Of a stretch of DNA of 64,000 bases, positions 25,170-33,829 are shown one piece after another; position 1 is the first letter of the stretch; the number at the start of each line of letters is the position of its first letter. A model generated the notes under the pieces. That model worked only from the letters and a program-made list of their open reading frames with translations, was not told where the DNA came from and did no database searches. The position numbers were made by a program, and so were the translations under genes. The stretch covers positions 1 through 64,000 of the forward strand of contig JASGDN010000021.1 in assembly GCA_049841275.1 (NCBI GenBank). Reading direction: 5' to 3'. The DNA is from JASGDN01 sp049841275 (GTDB taxonomy: Bacteria; Chloroflexota; Chloroflexia; Thermomicrobiales; UBA6265).

Positions 25170-25210
25170 GGCGGCTCTGGTCCACCTGGACCGGAGTCGT
25201 CTTGTATTTT
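25170..25210 (+). terminator. Rho-independent terminator of ssrA
   Basis: Stem 25170-25183 with 25188-25201 (14 pairs, three of them G-U), 4-base loop, followed by TTGTATTTT. Confidence 0.85.
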
Positions 25211-25316
25211 GCGGCCGATTTGGTGCTCGTGCGTTGATCGTCTGGCGATTTGCGGAGATACTGACGCCACATTTCGGAACGGTACTCATTGTCTTGTAGA
25301 CATCGGAGGGTGGCGC

Positions 25317-26783
25317 GTGGACAGCGATCAGGTCTTGCAGGCGTTGCAGCGCATCGTCGGTGCGGACTACGTTCGCGCGCGGCCAGTCGACCTGATGGTC
25401 TACGAATACGATGGCTCCGTGGACGGGGCGGTCGACACGGCCCGGCCGTTTGCTGTCGTCCTGCCGAAGACGGCGGAGGACGTCGCAGCGGTCGTGAAGG
25501 TAGCCTACGATGCTGGCCTGCCAGTCGTCGCGCGCGGAGCCGGGACCGGTCTCTCCGGCGGCGCGGTGGCGCAGCAGGGGGGCATCATCGTGGCGCTCAC
25601 CCGCATGGACCGCATCCTGGAGGTCGATACGATCGACCGCACCGCACTGGTGGAACCGGGTGTCATCAACCTTGAGCTGTCGGAGGCCGTGCAGCATCTC
25701 GGACTCTTCTTTGCGCCGGATCCTTCCAGCCAGAAGGCCTGCACTATCGGCGGCAATGTCTCCGAGAATGCGGGCGGACCGCATTGCCTCAAGTATGGCG
25801 TCACCACCAACCACATCCTCGGCCTGGAACTGGTGCTTCCGGACGGATCGGTGATCTGGACGGACCGCGCCCGTGATGGCTACGGCGGCCTCGATCTGAC
25901 CTCCATCGTTGTCGGCTCCGAGGGCATGCTCGGGATCGTGACGAAGGTGCTGGTGAAGCTGACGCCGATCCCGGCATCAACCGGCGTCTACCTTGCGGCG
26001 TTCCCGACGATGGATGCCGCCTCCGATGCGGTAACAGCGATCATCGCGCACGGCACGCTGCCGGCGGCGTTGGAGATGGTCGATAACCTGACGATCCAGG
26101 CGGTGGAGCCGGTCTATCACGCGGGGTACCCCATGGATGCTGGCGCCGTGCTACTGATCGAGCTGGATGGCCAGGAATCCGAGGTCATGGAAACTGGGCT
26201 CGAGATGGAGCGCCTGTGCCAGCATGGTGGCGCATCGCTCGTACGCGCCGCTACCGGCGCGGCCGAACGCGCGCAACTGTGGAAGGGTCGCAAGATGGCG
26301 TTGGCGGCGATGGGCCGCCTGGCGCCGAACTACTACCTTCACGACACGGTCGTCCCCCGGACGCAACTGACGAAGACGCTTGCCGAGGTGAACCGGATCT
26401 CCGCCGAGTTCGACCTGCGGATCGCGAACGTCTTCCACGCCGGCGACGGCAACCTGCATCCGCTCATGCTCTTCGACCGGCGCGCGCCGGGTGAGATGGA
26501 CCGCGTGCTGGAGGCCAGTCACGCAATCATCGAGACATGCATAGGATTCGGCGGTACGCTGTCCGGCGAGCACGGGATTGGCACCGAGAAGCGGAAGTAC
26601 ATGCCGATGGTCTACAGCCAGGACGATCTGAAGGCGATGGCCGGGGTGAAGAACGCGTTCGATCCCGGCGGACGGTTCAACCCCGAGAAGGTGTTTCCCA
26701 AGGGATATATGTGCGGCGACGTGCTCGCGCTCGCGACGCAGTTCGAGGCGCATGCGGCAGTGCATGGCATCCATCCGATGTAG
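25317..26783 (+). CDS. glcD: Glycolate oxidase subunit GlcD (FAD-linked oxidase)
   Basis: 488 residues from GTG 25317, 6 bases after GGAGGG. The FAD-binding PP-loop is RGAGTGLSGGAV (about residues 74-85), with CTIGGNVSENAGGPHCLKYG next and the C-terminal GEHGIGTEKRKYMP of the FAD-linked oxidase C domain. It oxidises glycolate (or D-lactate) to the keto acid and passes electrons to the E/F subunits. First gene of a complete glcDEF operon; no glcC-type regulator is adjacent. Confidence 0.93.
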   Translation: MDSDQVLQALQRIVGADYVRARPVDLMVYEYDGSVDGAVDTARPFAVVLPKTAEDVAAVVKVAYDAGLPVVARGAGTGLSGGAVAQQGGIIVALTRMDRILEVDTIDRTALVEPGVINLELSEAVQHLGLFFAPDPSSQKACTIGGNVSENAGGPHCLKYGVTTNHILGLELVLPDGSVIWTDRARDGYGGLDLTSIVVGSEGMLGIVTKVLVKLTPIPASTGVYLAAFPTMDAASDAVTAIIAHGTLPAALEMVDNLTIQAVEPVYHAGYPMDAGAVLLIELDGQESEVMETGLEMERLCQHGGASLVRAATGAAERAQLWKGRKMALAAMGRLAPNYYLHDTVVPRTQLTKTLAEVNRISAEFDLRIANVFHAGDGNLHPLMLFDRRAPGEMDRVLEASHAIIETCIGFGGTLSGEHGIGTEKRKYMPMVYSQDDLKAMAGVKNAFDPGGRFNPEKVFPKGYMCGDVLALATQFEAHAAVHGIHPM

Positions 26784-26820
26784 GTCCGACGGGTTCGTCT
26801 TTCACGATCGAAGGGTTTGC

Positions 26821-28026
26821 ATGCTTGAGTTCGATGGAGTCAGTCCCGATCGGATCGTACAGGTGGCATCGGCCGGCGAGGTCGCGGACGTGCTCGGTGC
26901 GGAGGCTGCGGCCAGCGGGTCGGTGCCCCGGACGGTCGTCCCCATCGGCGGTGGGACCGCGATGGGCGTGGGCAATGTGGTCGATCGGGTCGATCTTGCG
27001 ATTGACTTGAGCGGTATGCGTGGCGTCGAAAACTACAATCCGTCGGACCTTACGCTGACCGCCCGCGCCGGTACGACGCTGGAGGAATTGCAGGGAGAAT
27101 TGGCCCTGCACGGCCAGGAGCTTCCGATCGAGGCGCCGCTCGCCGACCGCGCGACGGTGGGTGGCCTGATCGCGACCGCGTTCGCAGGGCCGCGCCGCTA
27201 TGGTTTCGGGACGCTGAAGGATGCGCTGATCGGCGCATCCTTCGTGCGGGGGGATGGATTGGCCGCGAAGGCCGGCGGCCTGGTGGTGAAGAACGTCAGC
27301 GGGTTCGAGATATCGCGTTTCCTGCATGGTTCGTGGGGGACGCTGGCGGTGATTACCTCGGCGAACTTCAAGGTCACGCCGATCCCCAAGGCGGACCGGA
27401 CGCTGTCGATCCCGTTCGGCACCGCGAAGGAGGCCATCGCAGCATTCCGGCAACTGATCGACGCCGGTGTTCGCCCGGCCGCCGCTGAGATCGAGGTGAG
27501 TGCCGATGAGTCGATGCTGCACGTCCGGTTGTTGGGAGCGTTGGCGGGCGTGCAATCCCAGGATGCCATGGCCGAGCGAGCCCTCGTCCGGCTGCCGCAA
27601 CTGCGACGCGATGGAGATGAGGGGAAGGCTTTCTGGCGCACGCTGGGTGAGACGTGGGCTTCGACTCCGGCGGACATCGTCCAGGTCGTCGTCGGTGTGC
27701 GGCCGCGCGATGTCGGCGAGACGACCGTTCTCCTGACCGCCCAAGGCACGGGAATCGGCGCGGAGACGTTGCTCGTTTCACCCGGCACTGGGACGATTCG
27801 GGCACGGTTCGCGGCGAACCGTCTGACGCCGACCGACCTTTGGGCGCGGCTGTCTCCGCTCCGGGTGAAGACAGCGGGAGCGGCCATCGTGGAGTTTGCC
27901 CCGACGGCCTGGCGGCGCCAGGTCGATGTGTGGGGACCGCCGCCGTCGTCGATTTCCATGATGAGGACCCTGAAGCGCGAATTCGATCCGACCGGCGTGC
28001 TCAACCGTGGGCGGATGATGGTCTAG
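26821..28026 (+). CDS. glcE: Glycolate oxidase FAD-binding subunit GlcE
   Basis: 401 residues, starting 37 bases after glcD. A single FAD_binding_4 domain with PIGGGTAMGVGN, DLTLTARAGTTLEELQ and GGLIATAFAGPRRYGFG; it ends FDPTGVLNRGRMMV, a normal GlcE terminus. It forms the glycolate dehydrogenase complex with GlcD and GlcF. Confidence 0.9.
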   Translation: MLEFDGVSPDRIVQVASAGEVADVLGAEAAASGSVPRTVVPIGGGTAMGVGNVVDRVDLAIDLSGMRGVENYNPSDLTLTARAGTTLEELQGELALHGQELPIEAPLADRATVGGLIATAFAGPRRYGFGTLKDALIGASFVRGDGLAAKAGGLVVKNVSGFEISRFLHGSWGTLAVITSANFKVTPIPKADRTLSIPFGTAKEAIAAFRQLIDAGVRPAAAEIEVSADESMLHVRLLGALAGVQSQDAMAERALVRLPQLRRDGDEGKAFWRTLGETWASTPADIVQVVVGVRPRDVGETTVLLTAQGTGIGAETLLVSPGTGTIRARFAANRLTPTDLWARLSPLRVKTAGAAIVEFAPTAWRRQVDVWGPPPSSISMMRTLKREFDPTGVLNRGRMMV

Positions 28027-28088
28027 GCAACCGGTCCCGGTCCGGGCGTCCCGACGCCGGGAAACGGACGTACGAGGAAAGAGTCGTC

Positions 28089-29465
28089 ATGGCGGTTTCG
28101 CTCCAGTCACTTCTGAAGAATCCGGAAACGATCCATACGTTTTCTGGCGAGGACATGCCGGACGACCAACTCCTGCGCGATTGCGTTCACTGCGGTATGT
28201 GCCTGCCCACCTGCCCCACCTACCGGATGACTGGCCAGGAGGCATCGTCGCCGCGCGGTCGCCTCTGGCTCATGAAGTCCGTGATGGACGGGCGTCTGGA
28301 TCTGTTCGACCCCGAGTTCGAAGAGCAGATGTATCAGTGCCTCAACTGTCGTGCCTGCGAGGCCGTATGCCCTTCCGGCGTCCAGTACGGCCCGCTGGTG
28401 GAGGCATCCCGCGCCCAGCTGGAGGAACACCGGAAACGGCCGCTTGTCCAGCGGGTTGGCCGCAAGCTCGGCATGGAATGGCCGTTTGGCGAGGTGAAAC
28501 GTTTTCGTGCCATGGTCTCGACGCTGCGCTTCTATCAGCGAAGCGGTCTGGCGGCGTTTGCGCGCAAGACCGGCATGCTGCGTCTGCTGCGGTTGGAGAC
28601 GCTGGAAGCAATGCTGCCGCCGATCCGAGAGAAGGCGCTCGTCTCCGGTTCCGAAGCGTGGGCTCCCCGGCACGTCGAGGCCAATGTGCATCTCTTCAAT
28701 GGCTGCATCATGAGCACGGTGTTCGCCGGAACGAACCGGGCGGCCGGGCGGGTGCTGGCGCACAATGGGTGTTCCTGTGACGTGCCGGAGGGGCAGCAGT
28801 GTTGCGGTGCGCTCCAGATCCACAGCGGCATGATGGACGAGGCGCGCCGGCTGGCCCGCATTAACATCGAATCGTTCGAGCGCTTCGGGACCGATCCAGT
28901 CATCGTGACAGCGGCCGGATGCGGCGCGGCGCTGAAGGAATACGGTCATTTGTTGAAGGACGATCCGGAGTTCCACGATCGTGCCGAGGCATTCAGCCAT
29001 CGGGTGAAAGACGTGTCGGAATTCCTCGCGTCGCGGCCAGTGCAGCCGCCGCGCAACAAGGAAGCCATGACCGTCACGTATCAGGAGCCCTGCCATCTGG
29101 CGCATGCCCAACGCATCAGTGAGCAGCCGCGCGAGTTGTTGCGGCAGGTACCCGGTCTCAAGCTCGTGGAGATGCGTGAGTCGTCGTTCTGTTGTGGCAG
29201 CGCCGGGATCTACAACGTGATCCGGCGCGAGATGGCCGACGACCTCGGCGATCGCAAGGCCGAGAACGTCATCGCGACGAAGGCCGATCAGGTGGTGACG
29301 GCGAATCCTGGTTGCGCGATGCAACTGCGGACCTCGCTCAAGCGGAACGGATCGTCGATGCCGGTCCGGCACGTCGTCGACGTGCTCGACGAGGCGTATG
29401 GCGGCGCGAAGGCGGCGACAGCCGGGACCTGGGCCATCGACCGGGAGCGCACATCCGCGCACTGA
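28089..29465 (+). CDS. glcF: Glycolate oxidase iron-sulfur subunit GlcF
   Basis: 458 residues. Two 4Fe-4S motifs near the N-terminus (CVHCGMCLPTCPTY and CLNCRACEAVCPSG) and two cysteine-rich CCG domains (CCGALQ and CCGSAG). It carries electrons from the flavin subunits to the membrane quinone pool. Last gene of the operon, followed by a hairpin. Confidence 0.94.
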   Translation: MAVSLQSLLKNPETIHTFSGEDMPDDQLLRDCVHCGMCLPTCPTYRMTGQEASSPRGRLWLMKSVMDGRLDLFDPEFEEQMYQCLNCRACEAVCPSGVQYGPLVEASRAQLEEHRKRPLVQRVGRKLGMEWPFGEVKRFRAMVSTLRFYQRSGLAAFARKTGMLRLLRLETLEAMLPPIREKALVSGSEAWAPRHVEANVHLFNGCIMSTVFAGTNRAAGRVLAHNGCSCDVPEGQQCCGALQIHSGMMDEARRLARINIESFERFGTDPVIVTAAGCGAALKEYGHLLKDDPEFHDRAEAFSHRVKDVSEFLASRPVQPPRNKEAMTVTYQEPCHLAHAQRISEQPRELLRQVPGLKLVEMRESSFCCGSAGIYNVIRREMADDLGDRKAENVIATKADQVVTANPGCAMQLRTSLKRNGSSMPVRHVVDVLDEAYGGAKAATAGTWAIDRERTSAH

Positions 29466-29482
29466 CCAGGCTTCCGGAGGTG

Positions 29483-29514
29483 AACGGGGAGAGGACCTCA
29501 TTCATCTCCCCGTT
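29483..29514. terminator. Bidirectional hairpin between glcF and the histidine kinase gene
   Basis: AACGGGGAGA (29483-29492) and its complement (29505-29514), 12-base loop, between two convergent genes. No strong T tract. Confidence 0.6.
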
Positions 29515-29540
29515 ACGCGGCTGTAGAATCGCCGGATCTA

Positions 29541-31520
29541 TCAGCCGTCCCAGCCGTCGTCCACGATCGGGAAACGCATCAGGGCTGTCGTGCCCTTCGC
29601 ATCCGAGTGGATGGTGAAGGTTCCCTTGAGGTCGGAAACGACCAGCCGTTGCGTGATCCGCATGCCGAGGCCGTCGGAGAGCGCTGGGTCGAACCCTTCC
29701 GGCACCTTGTGCCCGTCGTTGAAGACCTCCACATTTGCGAGTCCCTGGTCGTCTTCCCATGCCCGGATACGCACGTAGCCTTCGCCGCGATTGCGAAAGC
29801 CGTGGTTGATCGCGTTCGCGGTCAGTTCGTTGATGAGCAACGAGAGGATGGTTGCCTGGCGTGAGGCGACCGTGAGGTTCGACGGCTGGATATCGAAGCG
29901 GACCCGGAGATGGGGAGGGATGAGTGTGCTGTGCGCGTCTTCCGCCACCATGCGGGCGATCACGTCCACCGTCGTCCCGGCGAGTCGTTTCTCGTCGCTC
30001 AGCAGGTCATGGACGGCGGCGATGGACTGGATGCGGCTAATGGCTTCCCGAATCTCGGTTGCCCACGGAGCATCCTCCGCCGAGCGCAGTTGCAATGAGA
30101 GGAGCGCTGCGACTGTCTGCAGGTTGTTGCGGACGCGATGGTGCATCTCCTGGACCAACGCGCTCTGGGTCGTGATGCTGTGCATCGCGTCCTGGTACAG
30201 CTGCGCATTCTCGATCGCGATTGCGGCCGAATCGGAGAACGCCTGCAGGATGCCGAGCGAATCCTCGTCGATCTGCGTGCCGGCGCGGAGGCGGAAGCAG
30301 ATCGCGCCGACCGAGTCGCGGGCGGAACGGAGCGGCAGGCAGAAGAGCGGGTTGGTGCCATCCTCGTATTCCAGCTCGTCGCGTTGGGCTGTGCCCGTCT
30401 TCATCACGGTCGTCACGATGCGGTTCAGGTCTTCACGGTTCACGGGATCCCGCTCGTTGCCGACGCGGTACTGGATGTCCGGCACGGCCTCTTCCTGCCG
30501 CCCTGAAGATGACTTGCGGAATTGAAAGATGGATGCTGCCTCCGCATGGACGAGTTCCACGGCCTGCTCGGCGATAAGCCGGAGCACGTCGCCGAGATCG
30601 AGCGTGGACGCCAGCAAACGGCTTACGCGCTGGAGCGTGCCAAGCTGGGCGATCTTCTCGCGTAGCCGCTCGTCGGTCTCGATATGCCGGCGGGCATTCT
30701 CGATGCGGATCGCGAGTTCGTCGGCGACGGTCTGCAGGAACTCGAGTTCGTCGTCCGTGAACTCGCGCCGGCGTATGGAGTTGACGTTCAGCATGCCAAC
30801 CAGCTTGCCCACGCTCTTCGAGATCAGCGGGACGGAAACCTGCGAGGTATAGATTTCCTCGCCGATACCTGGTTGGGAGAGATAGGTCTCGTGGAGATGG
30901 GCGTCCGGCGCGGGGATCAGCCGGCCTTCCTGGGCCGCCCGTCCGGTGATGCCCGCTCCAAGCCGGATCGTCGCCGATCCGATCGACGACGAGTTCAATC
31001 CGGTTGCCGCGCGCAACGTGAGAAGCTCGGTGCCGTCGTCGAACAGGAAGATCGCGCACGAATCGGACGCAACGCCTTCCGCCACAGCCCCCACGATATG
31101 CTGCAGGAACTCCCCGAGCTGGATGTCCGCCGAGGCGGCGCGATTGACCTCGTACAGCACGGAGAGCCGGAGCATCTGCTTGGCCGTCATCGCCGGATCG
31201 GCCGAAACCGGCGTGTCCTCCTCGGGTCGCGCGTAAACACGCGCGACGGCGGCGATAGCGACCGCCGCACCCCGGATCGTGCCCTCTTCGGTGCCCGATC
31301 CACCGGCGAGATCGGTCAGGTACTGCACCGCCTGGAGGCTGGCGGCCATCACGTCTTCGAGCGAGACATGCGCCGTATGCGCCCATATGGCGAAGGTCTC
31401 GAAGGCGGTGACCAGCGCGTCACCACCGAGCGCCGGGGCGGTTGCGCGGGGACCGTACTGCTCGGCGAGGTTGGATTTGAGCTCCTGAAGCCGATCGGCA
31501 AGGGTAGGGCGGGCGTTCAT
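29541..31520 (-). CDS. Soluble sensor histidine kinase with two GAF domains
   Basis: 659 residues without membrane segments. A helical N-terminal part (1-125) is followed by GAF 1 (about 130-280, DSCAIFLFDDG...AGITGRAAQEGRLI), GAF 2 (about 300-445, AEAASIFQF...FCLPLRSARDSVGAICF), a HisKA_2 dimerisation domain with the phosphoacceptor in QEMHHRVRNNLQTVAALLSL, and an ATPase domain with ELTANAINHGF and SDGLGMRITQRLV. It is likely a cytoplasmic sensor of a small molecule or redox state. No response regulator gene is near it. Confidence 0.9.
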   Translation of the reverse strand: MNARPTLADRLQELKSNLAEQYGPRATAPALGGDALVTAFETFAIWAHTAHVSLEDVMAASLQAVQYLTDLAGGSGTEEGTIRGAAVAIAAVARVYARPEEDTPVSADPAMTAKQMLRLSVLYEVNRAASADIQLGEFLQHIVGAVAEGVASDSCAIFLFDDGTELLTLRAATGLNSSSIGSATIRLGAGITGRAAQEGRLIPAPDAHLHETYLSQPGIGEEIYTSQVSVPLISKSVGKLVGMLNVNSIRRREFTDDELEFLQTVADELAIRIENARRHIETDERLREKIAQLGTLQRVSRLLASTLDLGDVLRLIAEQAVELVHAEAASIFQFRKSSSGRQEEAVPDIQYRVGNERDPVNREDLNRIVTTVMKTGTAQRDELEYEDGTNPLFCLPLRSARDSVGAICFRLRAGTQIDEDSLGILQAFSDSAAIAIENAQLYQDAMHSITTQSALVQEMHHRVRNNLQTVAALLSLQLRSAEDAPWATEIREAISRIQSIAAVHDLLSDEKRLAGTTVDVIARMVAEDAHSTLIPPHLRVRFDIQPSNLTVASRQATILSLLINELTANAINHGFRNRGEGYVRIRAWEDDQGLANVEVFNDGHKVPEGFDPALSDGLGMRITQRLVVSDLKGTFTIHSDAKGTTALMRFPIVDDGWDG

Positions 31521-31524
31521 TTGG

Positions 31525-33624
31525 CTACCGCCCCTTGTCGAGGTGGGAGTCGAACCAGCCGATCATGTGATGCAGGCGGGCCAGGCGGCGGCTTGGTGTG
31601 CCGTTGCGGGAGAGGCCGTGGCTCTCGCCCGGAATGCGGACGAAGGCGACCTCGCGGCCGAGGAATTTCAGTGCGGTGTACATCTGCTCGGCCTGTTCGA
31701 TCGGGCAGCGGAAATCGAGCTCGTTGTGGACGATCAGGAGCGGCGTTTCGATCTTGTCCACATAGGTGATCGGCGAGTATTTCAGCAGTTTCTCGGCATT
31801 GGCCCATGGCGTGCCATCGAACTCGAAGAGACCGAAGTCGAAGCCGATGTCGCTGGTGCCGAAGAAGGAGTAGAAGTTCGAAACGCACCGCTGGGTGACG
31901 GCTGCCTTGAACCGCGTATCGTGCCCCACGATCCAGTTCGTGAGGTAGCCGCCGTAGGAACCACCCGTGACGCCGAGATTCGCCGTATCGATCCATGCGT
32001 GATCGGCGAGCGCCTGCTCCAGCACGGCGATCACGTCCGGCATGTCGCTCTCGCCCCAGCGGCCGCGTGTGATCCCGGTGAATTCCTCACCATATCCGGA
32101 CGAGCCACGCGGATTGCAGAAGAGCACGGCGTAGCCTTTGGCCGCCATCAACTGCATCTCATGGAACATCGCATAGGCATACATGGCGTGCGGTCCGCCG
32201 TGTATCTGCAGGATGAGCGGATGGCTGCCCGGATTCTCCGGATCGAATCCCGCCGGCGGGATAAGCCAGCCCTGAATCGACTTGCCATCCGGCGCGGTGG
32301 CGGTGATATCGATGGCCTCGGGAAGGTCGACGGATGCGATGAACTCCGCGTTGACGGAGGTAACCTGCCGCTCGTTCGCGCCATCGGCATCGGCGACATG
32401 AAGTTCGAACGGCTCGTGGATCGCGCCGAACGTGAATGCGACCCCGTTTCCGGTCACGGCGAAGGATGAGACCCGGCGCGGACCGGACGCCGTGACCTGG
32501 CGCGGTTCCGCGGCATCGAGCGTATACGCCCATACGCGCGTCTCGCCATGCGTGGATGCGAGGAAGAGCACCTCACCGTTGCCGCGCCAACGCAGGCCGG
32601 TTGAGCCGTCACCGACGACATCGCTCATCCCGGCATCGCCAAGCGAGATGTCCCAGGTCTGCGTCCGGTTCAGCAGGCCGGAGCCATCCGGTTTCACAGT
32701 CCACAGGCGGCTGTTCAGCGCACCGCCGCCACGCGCATCGAGGTGCCCCTCGAACGCGATCAGGGAGCCGTCCGGCGCCCACGCGGGCGAACTGAACTGG
32801 GCGTCGTCCGGGGCGATGACGGACGGTTCGCCGCCGTCCGGCGAGATCGTGAGGATCGTGCTCGCACCGAGACGCTTGCGGTCGTCACGCCGGTTTCCGG
32901 TGAACGCAATCAGGTCGCCGTTCGGCGACCAGGCAGGTTCGCCGTCGTTCACATCGCCGTCGGTGAGCTGGCTCATCTTGGTCGTACCGAGATCGACGAT
33001 CCAGATATGCGCGTACTTCTCCAGCCATCCCCGCGCATCGAAGCGGTAGCGGAGGTCGTTCACGACGCGCTCGTCGGCGACCGGACCCACGGATGTCGGC
33101 GGCAGGAAGGCCGCGTCCTTGGCAACATCGTCCTGTGCGACGAAGGCGATACGGTTTCCGTCCGGAGACCAACTGGGGGCCGATGCGCCGTTCGGATGTG
33201 CGGTCGCTTGCGTGGCTTCGCCGCCGTCAGCCGCGATCACCCAGATCTGGGGCGTCGGCTTCGGGGCGTCGGCCTTCTTCGCGTCCTTGCCGGGCTTCTT
33301 CGATGCGGCATCGTCCTCTTCGTCGGTGTTCGCTGGTTTTGGCGTCCGCGCGACGGGGCGGTTGGAGACGAAGGCGATCCGGGCGCCATCCGGCGACCAG
33401 GCTGGCGTGGTGTCGCGGTCGGTGCCGGTGGTCAGTTGGCGGGCGTTTCCGCCGTCCGCATCGGCGATCCAGATTGCGGAGCGATAGCGGTCCTGCTCCT
33501 TGTCGAGCGTGACCACGCTCCAGGCGATGCGGTCTCCGTCGGGGGAAGCCTGGACATCGCCGACGAGGCGGATGGCGAAGAGGTCGTCCGGGACGAGGTG
33601 GCGTTTTGCGATCTGGTTGGACAT
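31525..33624 (-). CDS. S9 family prolyl oligopeptidase / acylaminoacyl-peptidase
   Basis: 699 residues from MSNQIAKRHLVPDDLFAI; an in-frame upstream extension of 37 codons looks non-coding. Residues ~10-430 form a TolB-like beta-propeller with repeated SPDGxRIAFVS motifs, and the last ~260 an alpha/beta hydrolase with nucleophile GGSYGGYLTNW, acid in NELDFRCPIEQ and His in GESHGLSRNG. It cleaves peptides or removes acylated residues in the cytoplasm. A Lys/Asp/Ala-rich insert (DEEDDAASKKPGKDAKKADA) lies near residue 110. It ends 4 bases before the histidine kinase start, so they share a transcript. Confidence 0.93.
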   Translation of the reverse strand: MSNQIAKRHLVPDDLFAIRLVGDVQASPDGDRIAWSVVTLDKEQDRYRSAIWIADADGGNARQLTTGTDRDTTPAWSPDGARIAFVSNRPVARTPKPANTDEEDDAASKKPGKDAKKADAPKPTPQIWVIAADGGEATQATAHPNGASAPSWSPDGNRIAFVAQDDVAKDAAFLPPTSVGPVADERVVNDLRYRFDARGWLEKYAHIWIVDLGTTKMSQLTDGDVNDGEPAWSPNGDLIAFTGNRRDDRKRLGASTILTISPDGGEPSVIAPDDAQFSSPAWAPDGSLIAFEGHLDARGGGALNSRLWTVKPDGSGLLNRTQTWDISLGDAGMSDVVGDGSTGLRWRGNGEVLFLASTHGETRVWAYTLDAAEPRQVTASGPRRVSSFAVTGNGVAFTFGAIHEPFELHVADADGANERQVTSVNAEFIASVDLPEAIDITATAPDGKSIQGWLIPPAGFDPENPGSHPLILQIHGGPHAMYAYAMFHEMQLMAAKGYAVLFCNPRGSSGYGEEFTGITRGRWGESDMPDVIAVLEQALADHAWIDTANLGVTGGSYGGYLTNWIVGHDTRFKAAVTQRCVSNFYSFFGTSDIGFDFGLFEFDGTPWANAEKLLKYSPITYVDKIETPLLIVHNELDFRCPIEQAEQMYTALKFLGREVAFVRIPGESHGLSRNGTPSRRLARLHHMIGWFDSHLDKGR

Positions 33625-33829
33625 GGAAGGCTCCCAGTGATGCGAGCATGACGTTCGACGCACGCAGGATACTCCACGATCCAGCGATGGCCTACCGTTG
33701 AGGCCAGAACGCTGGGGAAGGGCCGTGTGGCGCATTCCCGGCGGAGGGGAAGAATGGCTGGCTCGCCTATACTAGCCACGCGCCGGGCGATCCCTGCACC
33801 GTCTTGTCCTGCCCCGGCGATCGAAACCG

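Noticed and set aside
28107..29501. Long open frame on the minus strand, 464 codons
   Set aside because: Antisense of glcF, which has intact 4Fe-4S motifs.
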